Shown here: positions 7,646 to 13,345 of the stretch, in pieces | Position numbering within the stretch: position 1 is the stretch's first letter | Layout of the letters: every line of letters begins with the position of its first letter | Virus record (IMG/VR): IMGVR_UViG_3300007276_000200 | Coordinates: 1 to 29,621 of that record | DNA length: 29,621 nucleotides | Strand: one strand, 5' to 3' | Origin: a virus | The notes under the pieces: model-generated | Database searches by the model: none | Seen by the model: only the letters and a program-made list of their open reading frames with translations | What the model was told of the DNA's origin: nothing | Program-made: the position numbers and the translations under genes

Positions 7646-7826
7646 GCGTTATCTCCTTGCATTTAGGGCACTTAGCCTTTATTAATCCGTAATGAGGGAA
7701 ATCATTATAGTAGCTTTCTCCTCCTCTATTGTTGTATGGATCTGTAAATGGTGTTGAATTTTGCCAAACTTTTCTACAAGTCTGACAACTTTTTAAAGCG
7801 TCATCAAATACTTTATTTCTGCCCAT
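7629..7826 (-). CDS. Small zinc-ribbon protein, 65 aa
   Basis: Cys14-x-x-Cys17 and Cys53-x-x-Cys56 form two zinc knuckles separated by a loop rich in Tyr, Asn and Gly; a His-rich end (THEHNA) follows. Start ATG 7826 has AGGGAGAAGTA upstream and overlaps the stop of the preceding gene by one base. The gene overlaps the E2-like gene by 17 bases, so it belongs to the conjugation transcript. Ring-type E3 ligases need eight metal ligands; only four cysteines are visible, so this is a zinc ribbon rather than a RING. Confidence 0.65.
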   Translation of the reverse strand: MGRNKVFDDALKSCQTCRKVWQNSTPFTDPYNNRGGESYYNDFPHYGLIKAKCPKCKEITHEHNA

Positions 7827-8077
7827 TACTTCTCCCTTAGATAATATGAAAATAATGGCCCACAGTCTGGATCAAAATCTTCCCATTCTTTAAATACATT
7901 TTCTAGCCCGTTCCCTAGGAAGAATTTATCATAATATCCTATCCTAAAGTATAGCTCTTCAGATCCAGCACAGATACCCCACTTAAAGTCTGTCACTCCC
8001 TTCTCCAGGAGTATTTGTGTCATTAATATCTGTACGTACTTGTGTCTTAAATTTCCAGACGTGTTCTCTTTTATCAT
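7826..8077 (-). CDS. Hypothetical protein, 83 aa
   Basis: I set the start at ATG 8077 because GAGGAGG stands six bases upstream; an ATG at 8098 has no site. The protein is rich in aromatic and acidic residues (YFRIGYYDKFF, then EWEDFD) and looks globular. Its first 95 bases overlap the end of the winged-helix gene in another frame. No family is recognised. Confidence 0.6.
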   Translation of the reverse strand: MIKENTSGNLRHKYVQILMTQILLEKGVTDFKWGICAGSEELYFRIGYYDKFFLGNGLENVFKEWEDFDPDCGPLFSYYLREK

Positions 8078-8333
8078 ACTTGCCTCCTCGTAACTCATTG
8101 GTTTTACTTAACTTATCCTGATCAGTTAAAGTAGATATAGATCTTCTTATACTAGTAAATGGCCAATTTTTATTATATGTGCCTATTAGTATCTCTTCTA
8201 CTTCAACAGGGCTTAGACCGTCAGCATGTCTCCAAGTGTTAAATATATGTAATATTAATTGGTCTTGTGTTTTTGCATTAGATCTTGATTCATTTAGTCT
8301 TTCACCTGTTTCATTATTTGTATTGTAATACAT
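7983..8333 (-). CDS. Winged helix-turn-helix protein, 116 aa
   Basis: After a polar N-terminal tail, residues about 23-95 read as a winged helix: LILHIFNTW, a turn with GLSPVEVEEIL, then FTSIRRSISTLTDQDKL as the recognition helix and wing entry, and a basic KYDKREHVWKF strand. This is typical of small phage DNA-binding regulators. Start ATG 8333 follows AAAGGAGATATA; an upstream ATG at 8354 lacks a site. Its start overlaps the previous stop by one base. It could regulate phage or host transcription, target unknown. Confidence 0.6.
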   Translation of the reverse strand: MYYNTNNETGERLNESRSNAKTQDQLILHIFNTWRHADGLSPVEVEEILIGTYNKNWPFTSIRRSISTLTDQDKLSKTNELRGGKYDKREHVWKFKTQVRTDINDTNTPGEGSDRL

Positions 8334-8737
8334 TATATCTCCTTTGTTTTCCAAACTCTATGTTCAAAATGACCAACAGTTTCTATTCTGTAGTTATCTT
8401 TCATTAACTCTTTATATTTCCATCTGACACTAAATGGATTTCTGGGAGTTTTATTCTCTTTAATCCTTTTAGCTCTCACTATATCTCTCGCAAGAGACAT
8501 AATCCAACCTCTAACTGTAGTACCAGATCTATCTTTTATAAGAATCGACTCACCTGGTTTCATTGACTGCATAGCCTTTAAGCAATAGGATTTATAATTG
8601 TATTTACTTGCTGAACATTTTGCTTGACTTATAGGTGCTGGTAGGGGTACATCTGTATCAACGTCATGTACCATTCTTATATCTATATCTCTACATCCAC
8701 ATTTACTGCATATATATGCTTGTTTTAACTCTACCAT
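8333..8737 (-). CDS. Hypothetical Cys-rich protein, 134 aa
   Basis: The N-terminus has C10-x-x-C13-x-C15 (ICSKCGC), with further cysteines at 41 and 52, suggesting a zinc finger. The remainder is basic and contains GTTVRGWIMSLARD, followed by Lys/Arg-rich segments and an aromatic end, as in nucleic-acid-binding proteins. It overlaps its neighbours by 7 bases and 1 base. Start ATG 8737 has GGTGGAT upstream. Its function is not recognisable. Confidence 0.55.
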   Translation of the reverse strand: MVELKQAYICSKCGCRDIDIRMVHDVDTDVPLPAPISQAKCSASKYNYKSYCLKAMQSMKPGESILIKDRSGTTVRGWIMSLARDIVRAKRIKENKTPRNPFSVRWKYKELMKDNYRIETVGHFEHRVWKTKEI

Positions 8738-9099
8738 ATTTCAAATCCACCAGATTCTTTACAGAAATCAACAAATTTTACTACATTATTAGAGTCAAAA
8801 GGATATTTACTTGCCCATTCATCGTTAATTTCATCAACAGTAGCATCATATCCAGCTTTATGTAGATCAACAGATCCATCTTTTAGTCTTTCCTCTAATC
8901 TTTTAGCTATCTTTTCAGCTTTTGCTTTACTTATTTTTACGCCATCATTATAAGTACCGCCTTCAGCCTCTTTAATTGTTAATATATCATCACACTCATT
9001 ACAGACATATGTCCACAATGGACGCCAATACCATACATTATTTCTAAAGTATTCGCCTTTTTTTGATTTTGCTTTTGTTCCTAGTAAATCAAATCCCAT
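8731..9099 (-). CDS. Conserved-type phage hypothetical protein, 122 aa
   Basis: The N-terminus (MGFDLLGTK, then GEYFRNNVWYWRPLW) matches my memory of a phage protein family of unknown function in which a small aromatic cluster is followed by a Cys-x-x-Cys (VCNECDD) and a helical Lys/Glu-rich region. The end (FVDFCKESGGFEIW) has the look of a C-terminal helix and strand. It starts at ATG 9099, overlapping the stop before it as TAATG. No activity is known to me. Confidence 0.6.
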   Translation of the reverse strand: MGFDLLGTKAKSKKGEYFRNNVWYWRPLWTYVCNECDDILTIKEAEGGTYNDGVKISKAKAEKIAKRLEERLKDGSVDLHKAGYDATVDEINDEWASKYPFDSNNVVKFVDFCKESGGFEIW

Positions 9100-9389
9100 T
9101 ATTCAACCCATCCTGTTTTGCGTTTTTGTTTAGTTGCCTCTTTACCTATATCTTCAGCATTATATCTTATGTAAGAATATAGATCTTTTTCTATTTTATG
9201 TTTGGGTATGTTAGTATATAACCACATTAGATAAGAAGGATCTTCCTCTCTTACATCATGAATAGTCATTCCTTTGTACTTACCAAACCTCATAGCGTTT
9301 GCACCATACAATTTCTTTTGATCAGCGCATATACATTTTTCTTTTTGTGCGCACTCTTGACAAGCACCACAACTCCAACATTTGCTCAT
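9099..9389 (-). CDS. ExoX-C/DUF3820-like small protein with Cys-rich head
   Basis: Residues 35-60 match the domain found at the end of exonuclease X and in many stand-alone phage proteins: FGKYKGMTIHDV followed by DPSYLMWL. Its function is thought to be nucleic-acid related but is not settled. The first 21 residues hold six cysteines (positions 4, 7, 10, 13, 19, 21), which is unusual and suggests a metal-binding extension. Start ATG 9389 follows TGGAGATAAT. There is no nuclease domain in the protein. Confidence 0.7.
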   Translation of the reverse strand: MSKCWSCGACQECAQKEKCICADQKKLYGANAMRFGKYKGMTIHDVREEDPSYLMWLYTNIPKHKIEKDLYSYIRYNAEDIGKEATKQKRKTGWVE

Positions 9390-9464
9390 ATTATCTCCAT
9401 TGATTATACTAACTGCTTAAGCTCGGTAGTTCTATTTCATACTGACGAGAGACTTATAAAGCAG

Positions 9465-10340
9465 CTAGAATATATATCTTATTGTGTTCCAAGGGATTAT
9501 ATTATTATGCAGCTCTTTAAACTGATTGATATATTTAGATTTATAAAATCTATTATATCTTATGTTCTCACTTCCATATTGAGATCTTTTTGTTTCCTGT
9601 TTCCCAGGCTGCCATAAATAGTTTTCACCTTTAGTATTATTTTGTACGTTGTAATTATGCATTTTGTGATTATGAGTAAGAAATATACATTCTGCTAATA
9701 CTTTGTCTCTTATTTTAACATCTACATAATCATTTACCATAACAAATAGCTTTTTGTAGTCATCAAGCCATCCATCATAATGCATAATAGGACTATAATT
9801 AATATGTATATCATATCCAGCATCATAAAAAGCATTAATAGCATTTAATCTATCTTCTATTTTAGATGTATTTGGCTCTAATTGATCTGATAAATGTTGT
9901 GGCATTACACTAAATCTTATACGTATACGTCTTTTATCTTGATCATCTATTGGGTTATAGTCTAGTAAGTCAGTATTTACATATTTAGTAGCCATTGTGG
10001 CAAATACAGGAAGTCCACACATTTTAAAGAAATCAAATATTAACTTCCAGTTGTGATACTTAGCATGCAATACAAAGTCTTCGTTACAGCTTATATCATA
10101 TGTCCAGAAATCATTATGTGTTTGATTAGATACTTTGGGCCCTAACATAAATGCATGATCATAAATTGCATCTAGTATATTACCAGGATTGTTTGCTATA
10201 GTTAAGCCATTTGGCACATGTCTACGCATGTAACAATAATTACATTTATACATACATCCAAAGCCAAAAGAAGGGCTAATATAGTCACTGCTACGTCCTG
10301 AGTCACGTATTATCATAGCTTTACGCTTTACATATTTCAC
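9465..10340 (-). CDS. Radical SAM protein, spore-photoproduct-lyase-like
   Basis: The 291-residue protein holds the radical-SAM cluster motif C29-x3-C33-x2-C36 in GFGCMYKCNYCYMRR. The tyrosine-rich context and following layout recall the spore photoproduct lyase (SplB) family, which reverses a thymine photoproduct by a 5'-deoxyadenosyl radical. Further expected features are an acidic N-D strand (ISCNEDFVLHA) and IRFSVMP, then a long C-terminal region. The start is GTG at 10340, fixed by AAGGAGTTACA six bases before it. Possible roles are repair of UV-damaged phage DNA or another DNA or protein modification; the sequence does not decide. It is the first gene after the gene-free structured region. 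Confidence 0.7.
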   Translation of the reverse strand: MKYVKRKAMIIRDSGRSSDYISPSFGFGCMYKCNYCYMRRHVPNGLTIANNPGNILDAIYDHAFMLGPKVSNQTHNDFWTYDISCNEDFVLHAKYHNWKLIFDFFKMCGLPVFATMATKYVNTDLLDYNPIDDQDKRRIRIRFSVMPQHLSDQLEPNTSKIEDRLNAINAFYDAGYDIHINYSPIMHYDGWLDDYKKLFVMVNDYVDVKIRDKVLAECIFLTHNHKMHNYNVQNNTKGENYLWQPGKQETKRSQYGSENIRYNRFYKSKYINQFKELHNNIIPWNTIRYIF

Positions 10341-10361
10341 TGTAACTCCTTGTTTTATTAA

Positions 10362-10792
10362 AATGCAAGGTGCGCTAGCTGTCTTAGTAGGATTTCGTTC
10401 ATGGCAAGGAATCTTTAAGATTCAATCAGTACCATGCAAACACCATACCTTGCATTAATTTAGTCCCCTACTCTCTGTTAATTCGTGGTCAACAGATAGC
10501 AAAAATCACTTGATATTAACTAGTAGGGGAATAGGAATGCACTCTGGAACCGAGCTTAAGAAGGGTTACTTAAGATTGATCCCCAGTTTTATGCCAGAGT
10601 GCGGTAAGAATACCATAGTAACAAATTATACAGTATGTCTCCTGGCATCGCATGCGGTTCACATCTCACCTGTTATGTTCAAGTCTAAGACCAGGCAGCT
10701 ATGCTATTCTACACTATCAGTAGATTTGGCTCACTATATCTTAGAAACTATGGTTAAATTTTGGGCAGCTTATTTTATATCTCCTACCCAAA
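10362..10792 (+). ncRNA. Candidate large structured RNA (or origin), no gene in 10341-10806
   Basis: This 466-base gap holds no supportable protein but many inverted repeats in series: 10362-10371 with 10447-10456 (10 pairs); 10464-10472 with 10522-10530 (9); 10539-10547 with 10594-10602 (9); 10612-10619 with 10747-10754 (8); 10760-10765 with 10787-10792 (6). Inside are smaller hairpins: 10400-10404/10432-10436, 10409-10414/10418-10423, 10474-10479/10491-10496, 10555-10560/10569-10574, 10708-10712/10720-10724. Flanking wobbles (10372/10446, 10538/10603, 10759/10793) are G-U only if the plus strand is the RNA, against the direction of the neighbouring genes. It is not tRNA-like. Size and nested form recall phage RNAs such as GOLLD and ROOL, but no sequence identity is claimed. 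Confidence 0.5.
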
Positions 10793-10806
10793 GATCGTGG
10801 AGACAA

Positions 10807-11019
10807 TTAAATAGTTTTGCCACCAGTTTTATCGTTATTTACAAATGCAACGATATCACCTTCTTGTAGTTGATATGAATTGTTTACATTCACACCACCT
10901 ACAGCTGCTGAAGCATTAGAGTTAATACTCATTTCTTCACGCAGTTCACACATTGTTTCAGATCGGGTTTCTTGTGTTACAAACCCACCACCTGATAGTA
11001 CTTTTATAGTTTTAGACAT
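10807..11019 (-). CDS. Possible ubiquitin-like (beta-grasp) protein ending in GG-KTI
   Basis: The 70-residue protein reads like a ThiS/MoaD/ubiquitin-type beta-grasp: a first strand KTIKVLSGGG, a helix around ETMCELREEM, then VNVNNSYQLQEGDIVAFV, which follows the family pattern of strand, turn, Leu-x-x-Gly-Asp, strand. It ends in TGG followed by Lys-Thr-Ile; removal of these three residues would expose a diglycine at 66-67. The JAMM enzyme downstream could do this, and the E1-like enzyme could then activate it. The start at 11019 is fixed by AAGGAGACAAAAA. It lies about 3.2 kb upstream of the E2-like gene on the same strand. Assignment is by pattern only; no ubiquitin identity is visible. Confidence 0.5.
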   Translation of the reverse strand: MSKTIKVLSGGGFVTQETRSETMCELREEMSINSNASAAVGGVNVNNSYQLQEGDIVAFVNNDKTGGKTI

Positions 11020-11278
11020 TTTTTGTCTCCTTATCTGTTGAGGACTTCTCCTCTTTATTGTTAACAACATCACCAGCTACATTTCGAATTGAAAACTGGC
11101 CTTTTACTTTAGCCTCATTGGCTTCCCCAGTGTGGTTTACTATAGCATCCACATATCCAAGAATATAAACTGATGCTTCTACCTCACATGAAAATGGTCT
11201 AAGTGGGAAATCATTTAACTTGCCATCCTCATCTTTAATAGACATATATACTATATAATGATTATCAGAAAGATCCAT
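11012..11278 (-). CDS. Hypothetical protein, 88 aa
   Basis: The body is beta-rich with a helix (YIVYMSIKDEDG, VEASVYILGYVDAIV), and the last 20 residues are polar, charged and probably disordered. It overlaps the candidate ubiquitin-like gene by 8 bases and the gene before it by 14 bases, so all three are co-translated. Start ATG 11278 has only a weak site (GGAA). No family is recognised. Co-translation makes it a possible partner or substrate of the ubiquitin-like protein, but that is conjecture. Confidence 0.6.
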   Translation of the reverse strand: MDLSDNHYIVYMSIKDEDGKLNDFPLRPFSCEVEASVYILGYVDAIVNHTGEANEAKVKGQFSIRNVAGDVVNNKEEKSSTDKETKNV

Positions 11279-11483
11279 TTAATGTTCCAGACCCATATAT
11301 TGAGTTTATGTCTAATTTAAGCTTACTGTTTGTTTGTAATTCAAATAGCCTTCTACTTGTAGCATAGATAAGACGATCACTTATAATAACTCCATGTTCT
11401 GTCTTTTTTCCTAAGCCTATTTTCTTAAACTTTTTAAGCTGTTCCTTATAAAACCTTATAATATCCAATCTATTCATACTCAT
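11265..11483 (-). CDS. Hypothetical basic protein, 72 aa
   Basis: The N-terminal half is a basic amphipathic helix (IIRFYKEQLKKFKKIG), followed by a small domain with HGVIISDRLIYATSRRL. It starts at ATG 11483 after AAGGAGCAAAA. It is the first of three overlapping genes that end with the candidate ubiquitin-like protein. Function is not recognisable; nucleic-acid binding is possible from charge alone. Confidence 0.6.
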   Translation of the reverse strand: MSMNRLDIIRFYKEQLKKFKKIGLGKKTEHGVIISDRLIYATSRRLFELQTNSKLKLDINSIYGSGTLNGSF

Positions 11484-11519
11484 TTTTGCTCCTTAGTTAT
11501 AAAGGGGGCTTGACCCTCG

Positions 11520-11579
11520 TTAGTGATAGTCAGATAGCAAAGTATCCCAGTTATCAGCTAAGTAGTACTCGCCTGTCAA
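11520..11579 (-). CDS. Possible 19-residue peptide with TTG start
   Basis: The gap 11484-11604 contains a short leftward frame starting at TTG 11579, with AAAGGGGATA immediately before it, and ending TAA at 11520-11522. The peptide (TGEYYLADNWDTLLSDYH after the initiator) is acidic and aromatic. An in-frame stop lies just upstream of the start. At this length coding cannot be shown, and it may be chance. Otherwise the gap shows only a weak GGG-CCC hairpin near 11504-11514. Confidence 0.25.
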   Translation of the reverse strand: MTGEYYLADNWDTLLSDYH

Positions 11580-11604
11580 TATCCCCTTTAATTATTTAAT
11601 TACA

Positions 11605-11712
11605 TTACCATACTATTATACTCTTAACTCCATAAATTATACCAAGCCACATAAGTATGTTTATTGATATTAATATTGCAAGTTCTAAATAGTCCTTGAC
11701 TGGTCTGAACAT
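11605..11712 (-). CDS. Small single-pass membrane protein, 35 aa
   Basis: ATG 11712 stands after AAGGAGATGAATAG and opens a 35-codon frame ending TAA at 11605. Residues about 9-28 form one hydrophobic helix (LELAILISINILMWLGIIYG) with Lys/Arg before it and Lys after it. Its ribosome binding site lies inside the end of the zinc-ribbon gene, an overlap of 28 bases that implies coupled translation. Small membrane proteins like this often alter the host envelope or exclude other phages; the role here is unknown. Confidence 0.65.
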   Translation of the reverse strand: MFRPVKDYLELAILISINILMWLGIIYGVKSIIVW

Positions 11713-11855
11713 CTATTCATCTCCTTTATTATTGGTATTAATGAATCTATAAAGTCAGGATGTCTTGACTCATATAGTATTAAATCTTTATTACAACAAC
11801 GCCTCTCTGTGACATTACCACAATTAGGGCATAAAGTTATATTAGTATATCTCAT
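11685..11855 (-). CDS. Small zinc-ribbon-like protein, 56 aa
   Basis: The frame from ATG 11855, after GAGGATAAG, encodes 56 residues with Cys9-x-x-Cys12 (CPNCGN) and a Cys20-Cys21 pair, a compact zinc-binding head, then a helical tail (SLIPIIKEM). It starts two bases before the end of the next upstream gene (11857) and overlaps the small membrane protein gene. Cys spacing is unusual for a classical ribbon. Function unknown. Confidence 0.6.
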   Translation of the reverse strand: MRYTNITLCPNCGNVTERRCCNKDLILYESRHPDFIDSLIPIIKEMNRCSDQSRTI

Positions 11856-11856
11856 C

Positions 11857-12258
11857 TTATCCTCGTTTCATTATATCAGGGTTATTATGAATAGCCTCAA
11901 GCTTAACTCTTTCTTTAGCTTGTTCAGGCGTTTCAATAAACTCTTCAGGTATATACCATAAAACTTCACCGTCTATCCTAACTTCCTTTAAGGTAATACC
12001 ATTCTCAGCATTCCATTGAATATACTCACTATTAGTCATACCATTTGTAAATTGCTCTCCAGTCTCTGGATCTGTATGAATATATAATTCATCTAAGGTA
12101 TGATCAACAGTAATTATTGTCTCAATCTCTGACACATCTAGCATATCAAATGCATCTAGACTTCTTTTGCCGTGCATATTGCTAATAGGCGTGCTCTCAC
12201 CGCTTAAATCTCTGCTAACTCTAGGCTTGCTATATTTGTGTGTTTTAGATCTCTTCAT
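11857..12258 (-). CDS. Hypothetical protein, 133 aa
   Basis: The first 35 residues are basic and low in structure (KRSKTHKYSKPRVSRD). The rest is acidic with beta segments (EIETIITVDHTLDELYIHT, LKEVRIDGEVLWYIPEEF) and an ending helix with ETPEQAKERVKLEAI. Start ATG 12258 follows AAAGGAGACGAT and shares ATGA with the preceding stop. No family is recognised. Confidence 0.6.
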   Translation of the reverse strand: MKRSKTHKYSKPRVSRDLSGESTPISNMHGKRSLDAFDMLDVSEIETIITVDHTLDELYIHTDPETGEQFTNGMTNSEYIQWNAENGITLKEVRIDGEVLWYIPEEFIETPEQAKERVKLEAIHNNPDIMKRG

Positions 12259-12455
12259 ATCGTCTCCTTTGTTATAGATTCTTTATGTACCTCTACTTCA
12301 TTTACATAAACTTCATCATCCCCATACTCAGGTAGCCTTTTACGCAATACTTCAGCGTGTTCTTCGGCTGCCTCTTCATTAGTATATAGGGCTTGGGTAT
12401 GCATTACTTTATCAAAATTTAAAGTACCATACACTGTTACCTCATAAATAATCAT
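12255..12455 (-). CDS. Hypothetical small protein, 66 aa
   Basis: The layout is strand-helix-strand: MIIYEVTVYGTL, a helix with NEEAAEEHAEVLRKRL, then DDEVYVNEVEVHK. Such ferredoxin-like mini-domains are common in phage regulators and inhibitors. The start at 12455 overlaps the stop of the gene before it (ATGA) and has an AGAGAGAG stretch upstream. It is followed with a four-base overlap by the next gene. Function unknown. Confidence 0.6.
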   Translation of the reverse strand: MIIYEVTVYGTLNFDKVMHTQALYTNEEAAEEHAEVLRKRLPEYGDDEVYVNEVEVHKESITKETI

Positions 12456-12730
12456 TGTGTCTCTCTCTCTTTAAAGTCTTCCCAGGCAGTTGGATATTGT
12501 CCATCACTAAAATAGCTACTGAAATTACCCATATGTTTTAAATTATTACCTTGACATGCTAAATATACTGACTTGGCTTGCTCATCAAATGTTGTTCTTG
12601 CCATAGCATAACTTAGTTCATTAACATATCCTGCTTTTTTAAACTCTCGCTCTAATATATCTTTATTGATCTTCATCCATCTATCATAATGTTCTTGTCT
12701 TTGTATCTTCCAATTTGTTGTAGTATACAT
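12452..12730 (-). CDS. Hypothetical protein, 92 aa
   Basis: I set the start at ATG 12730 because AAAGGAGACACA precedes it; the frame continues upward to 12835 but with no site, and would run through a repeat. The protein is helical and rich in aromatic and basic residues (HYDRWMKINKDILEREFKKAG), with a polar end. It is the first gene after the 200-base control gap, so it probably begins a transcript. No family is recognised. Confidence 0.6.
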   Translation of the reverse strand: MYTTTNWKIQRQEHYDRWMKINKDILEREFKKAGYVNELSYAMARTTFDEQAKSVYLACQGNNLKHMGNFSSYFSDGQYPTAWEDFKERETQ

Positions 12731-12826
12731 TGTGTCTCCTTTAATAATATCCCAGCACATAGCCCACACCAGAAAGCCATTGAAAACTCCACTCGAAGTT
12801 GCTTTATATGGGCTAAATACCAGGTC

Positions 12827-12848
12827 ACTGTCCACTGTCCACTGTCCA
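12827..12848. repeat. Tandem 7-base repeat, three copies
   Basis: ACTGTCC occurs three times head to tail (12827-12833, 12834-12840, 12841-12847) followed by one more A. Read leftward it is GGACAGT x3, within the untranslated leader of the gene starting at 12730 and about 15-35 bases downstream of a candidate start point. It may be a protein-binding array or the trace of slippage. Confidence 0.8.
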
Positions 12849-12868
12849 TAAGGTGTGAACTAGGTGTA

Positions 12869-12897
12869 TATATATAATAAGAGTAAAGAGCTCTCAA
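12869..12897 (-). promoter_or_regulatory. Candidate sigma70-type promoter, leftward
   Basis: Read leftward: -35 TTGAGA (12897-12892), a 17-base spacer, then -10 TATATA (12874-12869). Matches to consensus are 5 of 6 and 4 of 6. The -35 lies inside the stem of the terminator for the preceding gene, so termination and re-initiation occur at the same place. It would drive the genes from 12730 leftward. Confidence 0.45.
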
Positions 12898-12915
12898 TAT
12901 TACTACTGAAAGCTC
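12888..12915 (-). terminator. Weak intrinsic terminator after the 71-aa gene
   Basis: Read leftward, 12915-12907 pairs with 12896-12888 (nine pairs with one G-U wobble on this strand, mismatch on the other) with a ten-base loop, followed by a broken T stretch (TTTACTCTT). It sits 16 bases after the stop of the gene 12932-13147. Confidence 0.5.
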
Positions 12916-12931
12916 CCTACAATACACCAAT

Positions 12932-13147
12932 CTACTCTCCGTCTGAAAAGTCAACAGTATTACGCTCAGACTTAGATCCATTCAATAGGCTTAACACCAT
13001 TGCCTTGTCCTCAGAACTACCATCATTCATAGTAAGTTCTTCAAGTATTCTAATCCACCGCTTACGTTCGTTAGCAGTTAAGGTTAGCTTGCTTATGTCA
13101 GCTCTATGCTTAGCTCTGTCTTCATAGTTAGATAAGTTTAATGACAT
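12932..13147 (-). CDS. First leftward gene, hypothetical protein, 71 aa
   Basis: The protein is highly charged and helical (ADISKLTLTANERKRWIRILEELT) and ends with a polar acidic tail. AAAGGAT lies nine bases before ATG 13147. It is the first gene transcribed leftward from the divergent control region and is followed by its own terminator, the position in which phages keep early regulators or host-takeover factors. No recognisable domain, so the role is inferred from place only. Confidence 0.6.
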   Translation of the reverse strand: MSLNLSNYEDRAKHRADISKLTLTANERKRWIRILEELTMNDGSSEDKAMVLSLLNGSKSERNTVDFSDGE

Positions 13148-13210
13148 GTTATATGATCCTTTCTATTTTAATTGATCAAAAGGAAATAAATGAAATCAAA
13201 AATAACCAAA

Positions 13211-13240
13211 TCGTGATAACGAAAGTCCCCTGGTAAGGGG
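13211..13240. promoter_or_regulatory. Inverted repeats in the divergent control region
   Basis: The 198-base gap 13148-13345 separates leftward and rightward genes and must hold both promoters. It contains a palindrome-like TCGTgataACGA at 13211-13222 and, five bases on, a hairpin CCCCT-ggta-AGGGG at 13227-13240 without a T run. These may be operator sites. A clear leftward promoter could not be fixed; an AT-rich TATATA at 13250-13255 is the best -10 candidate. Confidence 0.35.
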
Positions 13241-13294
13241 GTACCATTAATATATAAGACCACATACTAAAATTCTACAATTTTTGAAACCTCT

Positions 13295-13322
13295 TTGAAA
13301 GTTAACGAAAATGTATTATATT
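13295..13322 (+). promoter_or_regulatory. Candidate sigma70-type promoter, rightward
   Basis: TTGAAA at 13295-13300 (5 of 6 matches), a 16-base spacer, and TATATT at 13317-13322 (5 of 6). A second TTGAAA at 13284-13289 precedes it by 11 bases, about one helical turn, which could be part of an activator or repressor site. It lies 23 bases before the first rightward gene and would start the late, rightward arm using the host polymerase. Confidence 0.55.
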
Positions 13323-13345
13323 CTAACAAGAAAAAGGGGGCCTAA

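Noticed and set aside
7629-7826. RING-type E3 ligase
   Set aside because: Only four cysteines and no cross-brace of eight ligands; a simple zinc ribbon fits better.
10464-10530. tRNA-like size and closing stem
   Set aside because: No T-arm GGTTC-type box, no anticodon arm and no CCA-side features on either strand; only the outer stem and one inner hairpin.
10341-10806. Retron or diversity-generating element
   Set aside because: No reverse transcriptase gene is in the window and no template-variable repeat pair was seen.
10510-10869. A 119-codon rightward open frame in the gene-free region
   Set aside because: It has no ribosome binding site, lies across several strong hairpins, overlaps the end of a well-supported leftward gene, and its product is unlike a folded protein.
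12673-12981. A leftward open frame through the 7-base repeat
   Set aside because: No site at its starts, it passes a terminator and promoter, and it overlaps a gene with a strong ribosome binding site in another frame.
13185-13243. A 23-codon leftward hydrophobic peptide in the divergent region
   Set aside because: No ribosome binding site and it covers the inverted repeats of a control region.
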